Made by a program: the position numbers and the translations under genes. Shown piece after piece: positions 27,510 to 34,145 of a stretch of DNA of 64,000 nt (positions within the stretch are counted from its first letter, which is position 1; each line of letters begins with the position of its first letter). The DNA comes from JAHEEM01 sp036396795. GTDB taxonomy: Bacteria; Pseudomonadota; Gammaproteobacteria; Steroidobacterales; Rariloculaceae. The DNA lies in the NCBI GenBank assembly GCA_036396795.1, contig DASWKF010000063.1, positions 50,251 through 114,250 of the forward strand, written 5' to 3'. The notes under the pieces were generated by a model. That model was not told where the DNA came from and did not search any database. It was given only the letters and a program-made list of their open reading frames with translations.

Positions 27510-28610
27510 CTATCCGCTTCTATCGACGGCCGACGGCTCGAGGCTTTGCAACGACCGCACCGTGGTCAGCACTTCCTCGTGCTCGGCCTCGGGTAACGGC
27601 ACCAGACCCTTGTCGCTCAGATAGCCGAACTCCCCGGCCGCGCTCTCGCTGGTGAACTCGCGCAAGAACTCCTCGATGCCCGGAATCACGCCGATGTGGG
27701 CTTTCTTCACATAAAAATACAGCAGCCGCGCCACAGGGTAGCCGCCGTTGGCGATCTCCTCGAAATCGGGGAGCACACCGTCGATTCGAGAGCCGCGAAC
27801 CTTGTCGTAGTTCTGCTCGAGAAAACTGTAGCCGAAGATTCCCAAGGCATTGGGATTCGCCTGGAGCTTTTGCACGATGAGGTTGTCGTTCTCGCCCGCC
27901 TCGATGAACGCGCCGTCCTCGCGCATCGTGCGGCAGGCTATCTGGCGGTCCGCGCCGACGAGCGCCGCATACGCCGGAAGCGTCGCGCAGCCCGCGTCCA
28001 TGACGAGCTCGACGAAGGCATCGCGCGTGCCGGAAGTCGGCGGTGGCCCGAGCACCTCGATATCGACTACCGGCAGCGCCGGATCGATGTCGACCCAGCG
28101 CTCGTAAGGATTCGGCAGCAGCCGTGCCGGATCGGCCGGATCCGGCACTTGCTTCGCCAGCGCCAGAAATATATGAGTGCGCGTGAGCTCGTATTCCTGT
28201 GCCGTGCGCGAGTTCGCCAGCACGATGCCGTCATAACCGATCTTGATCTCGATGACGTCGGCCACGCCGTTGCGGGCGCACAGCTCGAGCTCGGAGCGTT
28301 CGATCCGGCGCGAGGAATTGGCGATATCCGGATGCTGGACGCCGACGCCGTTGCAAAACAACCGAATCCCGCCTCCGGAGCCGGTCGATTCGACCTTCGG
28401 CGTCTTGAAACGGGTGCCGCGGCCGAAACGCTCTGCAACCACGGTCGAGAACGGATACACCGTGGACGAGCCGACTATGCTGATGTAGTCTCGCGCCACC
28501 TGCGCGGACACCGGGCCGGCGAGAAGCGCCAAGGCGCAGCATGCGGGCAAGCGCGCAGCAAGGGCTCGAACGCATGAACCGGACCCGAGCGGGTTCGGGT
28601 GGTTAGGCAT
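27510..28610 (-). CDS. pstS: Periplasmic phosphate-binding protein
   Basis: PstS captures phosphate in the periplasm and delivers it to PstCAB. From ATG at 28610, preceded by AAGGAG, it has 366 residues with a signal peptide cut near VSAQ. Phosphate-ligand motifs are visible: IVGSSTVYPFS at the mature N-terminus, STGSGGGIRLF, and PTSGTRDAFVEL in the second lobe. It is longer than E. coli PstS (346) with Cys residues in the inserted loops. The first ATG of the open frame (28673) lies too close to the Pho box and lacks a signal peptide, so it was rejected. Confidence 0.95.
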   Translation of the reverse strand: MPNHPNPLGSGSCVRALAARLPACCALALLAGPVSAQVARDYISIVGSSTVYPFSTVVAERFGRGTRFKTPKVESTGSGGGIRLFCNGVGVQHPDIANSSRRIERSELELCARNGVADVIEIKIGYDGIVLANSRTAQEYELTRTHIFLALAKQVPDPADPARLLPNPYERWVDIDPALPVVDIEVLGPPPTSGTRDAFVELVMDAGCATLPAYAALVGADRQIACRTMREDGAFIEAGENDNLIVQKLQANPNALGIFGYSFLEQNYDKVRGSRIDGVLPDFEEIANGGYPVARLLYFYVKKAHIGVIPGIEEFLREFTSESAAGEFGYLSDKGLVPLPEAEHEEVLTTVRSLQSLEPSAVDRSG

Positions 28611-28686
28611 GAGAACTCCTTGTTTGTATTTTGGCCCGCCTTCCGGCGCTGGGTGCATTCCGGAGGCGCTCAACTCGCGAGAGACT

Positions 28687-28715
28687 ATCCAAGAATTGTT
28701 AAAGAATTATTGCAA
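28687..28715 (-). promoter_or_regulatory. Three-unit Pho box upstream of pstS
   Basis: On the minus strand three 7-base units, TTGCAAT, CTTTAAC and CTTGGAT, follow each other every 11 bases with AATT spacers. The period and the AAC/AAT ends match PhoB binding sites. The site is 77-105 bases before the pstS ATG. No clear -10 box was recognised. Confidence 0.6.
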
Positions 28716-28805
28716 AGTGCGGCCCGGCCGCGAGTTCCGGCACCAGGAGCCCCATTTTCAAGCAGTTATGGCGGCTCCACGGCGCCCCGGCGGTGACGCC
28801 CGATC

Positions 28806-29948
28806 ATGAATGTTCTGCAGCTCACCCGCAACCTGATCCGCCGTCCCTCGATCACGCCCGACGACCGCGGCTGCCAGCAGCTCCTCGCCGAGCTGCTCGA
28901 GCCGCTGGGCTTCAGCATCGAGCACCTGCGCTTCGGCGACGTGGACAATCTGTGGGCGCGGCGCGGCACGGAAAAACCGCTGTTGTGCTTTGCCGGGCAT
29001 ACGGACGTCGTTCCTCCGGGGCCGGCGGAGCAGTGGTCCGTCGACCCCTTCGCCGCCGAGGTCGTGGGCGACAAGCTCATTGCCCGTGGCGCCGCGGACA
29101 TGAAAGCGGGCCTGGCGGCGATGATCTGCGGCGGCGCGGATTTCATCGCGGCTCACCCGAAGCACGCCGGCTCGCTCGCGTTCCTGCTCACCAGCGACGA
29201 GGAGGGCGCCGCCGAGAACGGCACGCTGAAAGTCATGGAGACGCTCCGTGGGCGGGACGAGCGCATCGACTGGTGCGTCATCGGCGAGCCGTCGAGCGAG
29301 CACCAGCTCGGGGACACGGTTCGGATCGGGCGGCGGGGAAGCCTCACGGGCCTGATGACCGTTCGCGGGACCCAGGCGCACGTCGCCTACGCGCTCTCGG
29401 CGGACAATCCGATGCACGCGCTGGCGAGATTCGTCGACGCGATCACCCGCGAGCCCGTCGATCACGGCAACGCGAGCTTTCCGCCCACGACCTTCCAGAT
29501 GGTGAATGTTCACTGCGACGCCGGCGCACCCAACGTCGTGCCCGGCGAACTCAACTGCCGCTTCAATTTCCGCTATTCGACCGAATGGACGCACCAAACG
29601 CTGGCGGCGAAGGTCGAGCGGCTGCTCGACGGGCTTGGGCTCAGCTACGAGATCCGCTGGCGGGTCGCGGGCGAGCCGTTCGTCACCGCCGAAGGGGTTC
29701 TCTCCGCCGCGGTCACACGAGCGATCGAAGAGCACACCGGGCGCCGGCCCAAGCTCTCGACCAGCGGCGGCACCTCCGACGGCCGCTTCATCTCACCCTA
29801 CGGCGTCGACGTAGTCGAGGTCGGCCCGGTAAACCAAACCATCCACCAGATCGACGAGGAGATCCTGGTCGCCGATCTTCCGCGCTTGCAGGCGATCTAC
29901 TGCCGGATCGCGGAGCTGTTGCTCGCCGAAAACCCCGCGACAACGTAG
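28806..29948 (+). CDS. dapE: Succinyl-diaminopimelate desuccinylase
   Basis: DapE is a zinc peptidase-family enzyme that removes succinate from N-succinyl-LL-diaminopimelate. The 380-residue M20 protein has LIRRPSITPDD at the N-terminus, the metal-ligand motif FAGHTDVVPPG, RGAADMKAGLAAMI with the bridging Asp, TSDEEGAAENGT with catalytic Glu pair, WCVIGEPSS, and the C-terminal His in VGPVNQTIHQ. The stop TAG forms part of a GTAG that begins the repeat element downstream. It is the only plus-strand gene between the two minus-strand Pho operons. Confidence 0.97.
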   Translation: MNVLQLTRNLIRRPSITPDDRGCQQLLAELLEPLGFSIEHLRFGDVDNLWARRGTEKPLLCFAGHTDVVPPGPAEQWSVDPFAAEVVGDKLIARGAADMKAGLAAMICGGADFIAAHPKHAGSLAFLLTSDEEGAAENGTLKVMETLRGRDERIDWCVIGEPSSEHQLGDTVRIGRRGSLTGLMTVRGTQAHVAYALSADNPMHALARFVDAITREPVDHGNASFPPTTFQMVNVHCDAGAPNVVPGELNCRFNFRYSTEWTHQTLAAKVERLLDGLGLSYEIRWRVAGEPFVTAEGVLSAAVTRAIEEHTGRRPKLSTSGGTSDGRFISPYGVDVVEVGPVNQTIHQIDEEILVADLPRLQAIYCRIAELLLAENPATT

Positions 29949-30152
29949 CCCGCAGATCTCGCGGGGCGATGTCGCCGTGAGCGTCGTGGCCGAGGAGGCG
30001 GCGATTTGCTCCCTGCAATCGCCGCACTTCCGCCATCCATGGCGGTCGCGTGCCATGGACGGCACAAAGCGACGAGGCCCCGATTCGAGCCTCGCCAGGA
30101 TGGCGAGGCGAGATTTAGCGAACGGCGACATCGCCCCGCGAGATCTGCGGGC
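29948..30152. repeat. 205-bp REP/MITE-like element with 31-bp terminal inverted repeats
   Basis: The segments 29948-29978 and 30122-30152 are perfect inverted repeats of 31 bp. Each arm also folds on itself (CCCGC / GCGGG around an AGATCT core). At the left end the sequence begins GTAG, the head tetranucleotide of many REP elements. Inside lie further stems: 9 bp at 29998-30025, 7 bp at 30030-30045, 5 bp at 30050-30065 and 8 bp at 30089-30109. No open frame or clear target duplication is visible. The element exactly fills the space between the converging stops of dapE and dsbB, so it may also end transcription from both sides. Confidence 0.7.
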
Positions 30153-30154
30153 GG

Positions 30155-30682
30155 TCAGGTGGGTGCCAGCCGCTTCCAGTTGGCCGCGACGCCGAGGATC
30201 GCGAGCAGCACGAACCAGATGAAGGTCCAGCCCGGCATGCTCAAGCCCAGAAACGACCAGTTGACCACGGCGCATTCACCCGAGCCCGTGAACACGAGCT
30301 CGAGCGCCTCGAGCAGCGGGAACGCGTCCATGATGTAGTCCAGCCCGGGCCCGCAGGCGGGCACCTGCTCGGCGGGAAGATTCTGAATGTATACGTGACG
30401 GCCCGCGATACCGGCGCCGACGGCGGCGACGGCGATCAGGACCACGCCGTAGGCGCGAGCGGCGAGGCCCGCCGGGTTGTGCAGCGCCGCAACCAGAAAC
30501 ACGGCCCCGAGCCCGATGAAGGCCATGCGCTGGAAGATGCACAGCGGGCAGGCCTCGAGGCCGAGCACGTGCTCGGCGTAGAGCGCATAAGCCATCAGCG
30601 CGACGACGATCGCAAGCCCGAGGAGATTCTCCCAGCGCCGCTCCCGTTGACGGCTGCCGGCCAGCCAGCGGCTAACCCGCAT
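30155..30682 (-). CDS. dsbB: Disulfide bond formation protein B
   Basis: DsbB reoxidises periplasmic DsbA and passes electrons to quinone. The 175-residue protein has four membrane segments. The first periplasmic loop carries the CxxC pair in GLEACPLCIFQRM; the second loop has a Cys in AEQVPACGPGLDY and another in SGECAVVNWSF, as in DsbB. ATG at 30682 overlaps the phoU stop by 11 bases, so it is probably co-transcribed with phoBRU, an unusual partner for that operon. It converges on dapE across the repeat element. Confidence 0.94.
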   Translation of the reverse strand: MRVSRWLAGSRQRERRWENLLGLAIVVALMAYALYAEHVLGLEACPLCIFQRMAFIGLGAVFLVAALHNPAGLAARAYGVVLIAVAAVGAGIAGRHVYIQNLPAEQVPACGPGLDYIMDAFPLLEALELVFTGSGECAVVNWSFLGLSMPGWTFIWFVLLAILGVAANWKRLAPT

Positions 30683-31397
30683 TCCGGTCGACGACCTTGG
30701 TCTCGATCGTTTCCAGCTTGATGTGCCGCACATCCTTGCCGTGGACCATGTAGATGACGTACTCGCAGATGTTCTTGGCGTGATCGCCGATGCGCTCGAG
30801 CGCGCGCGCCGACCAAGTCAAGTCCATGACGCGGCTGATGGTCCGCGGGTCTTCCATCATGAAGGTGATGCTCTGGCGATAGATCGCCTCGTACTCCTGA
30901 TCGACGTCCTCATCGGCCTTGACGACGTCCAGGGCCAGCTTCGAATCCAGGCGCGCGAAGGCGTCCAGCGCGCGGTGCACGGCGACCGTGACGTGCCGGG
31001 CGATGTTGCGCAGCTCCCGGTAGTTGTTCACCGAGCCCTCCAGGCTCGCCAGGCGGGCGGCGAGGAAGCCGATCTTCTCCGCTTCGTCACCGATTCGCTC
31101 CAGATCCGTAATCGTCTTGAGGATCGCGACGACGAGCCGCAAGTCGATCGCCGCCGGCGCCCGCGTCGCCAGAATGCGGCTGCACTCCTCGTCGATCGAG
31201 ACTTCGAGCTCGTTGACCTTGTAGTCGTCGTGGGCGACTTGCAGGCCCAGCGCGCTGTCGGCCTGCGAAAGCGCCTGCAAGGCGCGGTCGAGCTGCTCCT
31301 CGACCAGACCACCCATTTTCAACACCGAGTTGCGAACGTGCTCCAAATCCTCATTGAAGCGGCGGGAGATGTGATGACCAAAATCTTCGACTTCCAT
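30672..31397 (-). CDS. phoU: Phosphate transport system regulator PhoU
   Basis: PhoU links PstB activity to PhoR and keeps the Pho regulon off when phosphate is plentiful. The 241-residue protein is made of two repeated three-helix bundles. The metal-binding EDVDQEYEAIYRQ and the DLERIGDEAEKIGF / ALERIGDHAKNICEYVIY motifs of the two repeats are clear. It starts at ATG 31397, 5 bases after phoR. In enterobacteria phoU follows pstB; here it follows phoBR. Confidence 0.97.
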   Translation of the reverse strand: MEVEDFGHHISRRFNEDLEHVRNSVLKMGGLVEEQLDRALQALSQADSALGLQVAHDDYKVNELEVSIDEECSRILATRAPAAIDLRLVVAILKTITDLERIGDEAEKIGFLAARLASLEGSVNNYRELRNIARHVTVAVHRALDAFARLDSKLALDVVKADEDVDQEYEAIYRQSITFMMEDPRTISRVMDLTWSARALERIGDHAKNICEYVIYMVHGKDVRHIKLETIETKVVDRNAG

Positions 31398-31402
31398 AGC
31401 GA

Positions 31403-32713
31403 TCACTGCGCGGCTGCTTGCCGCACGCCTCCTCGGGTTGCGATTCGGTCCGGTGGAAAATGACAGCGAAAAACACTGCCCTTGGCAAGCTCGCTCTCGA
31501 TCTCGAGCTTGGCGCCATGGCGCTGTAATGCGTGCTTGACGATCGCAAGCCCCAGCCCTGTTCCGCCCGAGGCCCTCGATCTGCCCGGTTCGACCCGGAA
31601 GAAACGCTCCGTGACCCTCGGGATCAGCTCCTCGGGGATGCCGATACCGGTATCCTTGACCTCGAAGCACACGCCGCCCTTGGTCGCCTTCCAGGCGATG
31701 TCGACCTTGCCGTCGTCCGGCGTGAATCGCACGGCGTTGTTGATCAGGTTGAAGAACACCGAATGCAGCTGACTCTCATCGCCGAGCAGCGCGGCATCCG
31801 TCTCCAGCGACAAGGCCGGCTTCGGCCCCGCACCCGATTCCGCGAATTCCTTGTGAATCGCCCTCAGCATCGCGCCCACCTCGACGAACTCGTGACCGGC
31901 ATGGCCCTCCATGGACTCGAGCCGGGACAGCTCCAGCAGATCGCGGACGATGCGCGTCATGCGGTCGACCTGCCGCTGCATCTCGGCCAGCGGCGTGTGC
32001 CACACCGACGGAATCGAGCCGTCGTCGAGCATCGCATCCAGATAACCGCCGATCACGGTGAGCGGCGAACGAAGCTCGTGGGACGCGTTGGCGACGAAGT
32101 CGCGCCGCGTGCGCTCGAGGCGGAACTCGTGCGTGATATCGCGAAAAATCGCCAGGCGCTGGTTTCTGCTGTAGGGGATGATCTGCACCGCCAAGCGGCC
32201 CGCTGTGTCTTTCGGCGACGGGATCGTGATGACATCGTCCTTGGCGGCGTCCAGATAGGCGACGAATTCCGGGTTCCTGATCAAATTATCGATGCGCTGG
32301 CCGACGTCGCGGCTCGATTCCAGGCCCAAGAGCCGGTTGGCTGCCGCGTTGAACCACTGAATCTCGTGCTGAACATTGAGTATGATCCCGGCGTCGCGTA
32401 ACGCTCCCGTGGATTTGTAGACCTCGCGCAGCAGCTGGTGATACTTTTTCTTCCGATAGCGGGCCTTGTCCTTGACGCGCTCGACGCGGGCCAAGAGCTC
32501 GGCCCACATGCCCCTGTCGCTGGTGATGAACAGCGGCTTCCTGTCGTCGAGAGCCCGATCCAGGTCGTAGAGGCGGCAGAGCACGATGCCGAGCCAGATC
32601 GCCAACGCCGCCGCGAGCCACCAGCTTACGGCGCCGAACCACGCCCCCAGCGCCAGGGCCGCCAGCAGCCAGCCGCTAAGGCCGAGGAGCTGCCGTACCC
32701 ATCGCTTCGACAC
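31403..32713 (-). CDS. phoR: Phosphate regulon sensor histidine kinase PhoR
   Basis: PhoR phosphorylates PhoB when phosphate is scarce. The 436-residue protein has two N-terminal membrane helices (about residues 8-45), a charged linker, a PAS domain (about 95-190), the HisKA phosphorylation site FVANASHELRSPLTVIGGY, and the ATPase boxes NLINNAVRFTPD, KDTGIGIPEELI and GGTGLGLAIVKHALQRHG. The start is GTG at 32713, two bases after phoB. There is no large periplasmic sensor domain, typical for PhoR, which is thought to sense through PstB/PhoU. Confidence 0.96.
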   Translation of the reverse strand: MSKRWVRQLLGLSGWLLAALALGAWFGAVSWWLAAALAIWLGIVLCRLYDLDRALDDRKPLFITSDRGMWAELLARVERVKDKARYRKKKYHQLLREVYKSTGALRDAGIILNVQHEIQWFNAAANRLLGLESSRDVGQRIDNLIRNPEFVAYLDAAKDDVITIPSPKDTAGRLAVQIIPYSRNQRLAIFRDITHEFRLERTRRDFVANASHELRSPLTVIGGYLDAMLDDGSIPSVWHTPLAEMQRQVDRMTRIVRDLLELSRLESMEGHAGHEFVEVGAMLRAIHKEFAESGAGPKPALSLETDAALLGDESQLHSVFFNLINNAVRFTPDDGKVDIAWKATKGGVCFEVKDTGIGIPEELIPRVTERFFRVEPGRSRASGGTGLGLAIVKHALQRHGAKLEIESELAKGSVFRCHFPPDRIATRGGVRQAAAQ

Positions 32714-32715
32714 GT

Positions 32716-33408
32716 CTAAGTTCCGCGAGTAGAGAACCGGTAACCGGCCCCTCGAACGGTCTGGATGTGCTTGTCGTAGCCATGCGCCGTCAAGGCCTTA
32801 CGCAGGCGCCGAATATGCACGTCCACGGTCCGTTCTTCGACGTAGACACTACCACCCCAGATTCGATCCAATATTTGTGTTCGCGAGTATACGCGCTCCG
32901 GGTGCTGGATAAAGAAGCTCAGCAGCCGGTACTCCGTCGGCCCCAGGGGGACCTCGGCGTCGCCGACGCTGACGCGGTGACTGGCGGCATCGAGCTTCAA
33001 CTCGCCGACGTTCATGACCGCGTCTTCGGCCGGAACGGTGCGCCGCAGCAGCGCTTTGACGCGGGCTTGCAACTCCCGGGGCGAGAACGGCTTGGTAATG
33101 TAGTCGTCGGCACCACCGTCGAGTCCGGCGACGCGGTCATCCTCCTGACCGCGGGCCGTCACCATGATGATCGGGATCTCCTTGGTGGCCTCGTCGCGTT
33201 TGAGCTGCCGGGTGAGCTCGAGCCCGCTGACGTCCGGCAGCATCCAGTCCATCAGGATCACGTCCGGGTAGCCGTCGGCGATCGCGGTTCGTGCCTCCGC
33301 GGCGTTGGCCGCACCGAGCACCTCATAGCCCGCCCGGCCGAGGTTGAACACGAGCATGTCGCGGATCGCGCCCTCGTCCTCGACCACCAGTATTTTCCTA
33401 GCCGACAT
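32716..33408 (-). CDS. phoB: Phosphate regulon response regulator PhoB
   Basis: PhoB is the activator that binds Pho boxes. The 230-residue protein has a receiver with phospho-acceptor Asp in VILMDWMLPDVSG, the acidic pair in VVEDEGA and Lys in YITKPFSPREL. The C-terminal winged helix has GPTEYRLLSFFIQHPERVYSR and TVDVHIRRLRKAL. It is followed by phoR and phoU on the same strand. Its own Pho-box-like repeat lies 40-68 bases upstream, over the end of tsaB, consistent with autoregulation. Confidence 0.97.
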   Translation of the reverse strand: MSARKILVVEDEGAIRDMLVFNLGRAGYEVLGAANAAEARTAIADGYPDVILMDWMLPDVSGLELTRQLKRDEATKEIPIIMVTARGQEDDRVAGLDGGADDYITKPFSPRELQARVKALLRRTVPAEDAVMNVGELKLDAASHRVSVGDAEVPLGPTEYRLLSFFIQHPERVYSRTQILDRIWGGSVYVEERTVDVHIRRLRKALTAHGYDKHIQTVRGAGYRFSTRGT

Positions 33409-33447
33409 AACTACTTAAGCGTGAGTCCTGGCGAAGTGTAGTATTAA

Positions 33448-33476
33448 GCCTCGGAATTATTGCAATTTCGTTAACG
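33448..33476 (-). promoter_or_regulatory. Pho box upstream of phoB, overlapping tsaB end
   Basis: Minus-strand units CGTTAAC and TTGCAAT, followed by a weaker CCGAGGC, occur every 11 bases with spacers GAAA and AATT. The second unit with its spacer, TTGCAATAATTC, is identical to the first unit of the pstS site. The first unit covers the stop codon of tsaB. PhoB autoregulation is inferred. Confidence 0.55.
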
Positions 33477-34145
33477 CTGCCACGCGGTCTCGCGACGCAG
33501 GTAGACCGGCAGCGCCGTCTCCACGGGCGAGCCGCGGCCCGCCGCGAGATCGGCGGCCGCCAGCAAGCACAGATCCGCCGCCCGAGGCATCTGCTCGGGC
33601 AGCCTGAGCGCGGCGGCCTCGGCGACGCGCGCCAGCTCGGCCGCATACGCGCTGAGACCGCTGCCGGCGAGCGCGCCGCCGGCCGGCCCCAGCCAGGCGA
33701 CCTCGCCGGGATCGCCGAGCCGCTCGCGCCCGAGCGGCGTTACCAGACCGTCGCGAATCTCATACTCGGCCCAAAACACCTCGCCCATGCGCGCGTCGAC
33801 GCATATCAGGCAGTGCCCGACGCCGTGACTGCGCCAGACGCCCTGGGCCGCGGCGGCGAGGCTCGAGATCGGCAGCAGCGGGATGCCGAGCCCCAGCCCG
33901 AAGCCGTGCGCGACCGCCGCGGCAACCCGCAAGCCCGTGAACGATCCGGGGCCCCTGCCGAAAGCCACGGCGTCGAGGTCATCGAGCGTCAACCCGGTCT
34001 GCTCGAGGAGCTCCAGCGTCAGCGGCAGCAGCCTCGCGGTCTGCTGGCGCGGCTCGGCGATCGTGCTTTCGGTGAGGCTAGACCCGACCATCAGGGCCAC
34101 CGAGCCCACCGAGCTCGAGGTTTCCAAGGCGAGCAGCCGGCTCAT
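33471..34145 (-). CDS. tsaB: tRNA threonylcarbamoyladenosine biosynthesis protein TsaB
   Basis: TsaB is the scaffold partner of TsaD in making the t6A modification at tRNA position 37. The 224-residue ASKHA-fold protein begins MSRLLALETSSSVGSVALMVG and has the typical DLDAVAFGRGPGSFTGLRVA loop and LICVDARMGEVFWAEYEI. ATG at 34145 overlaps the helicase stop by 4 bases. The 3' end overlaps the phoB regulatory repeat. Confidence 0.95.
   Translation of the reverse strand: MSRLLALETSSSVGSVALMVGSSLTESTIAEPRQQTARLLPLTLELLEQTGLTLDDLDAVAFGRGPGSFTGLRVAAAVAHGFGLGLGIPLLPISSLAAAAQGVWRSHGVGHCLICVDARMGEVFWAEYEIRDGLVTPLGRERLGDPGEVAWLGPAGGALAGSGLSAYAAELARVAEAAALRLPEQMPRAADLCLLAAADLAAGRGSPVETALPVYLRRETAWQR

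Noticed and set aside
29948..30152. Retron-like RNA or integron attC site
   Set aside because: Terminal complementary arms and inner stems look superficially similar, but there is no reverse transcriptase or integrase and no conserved core sites.
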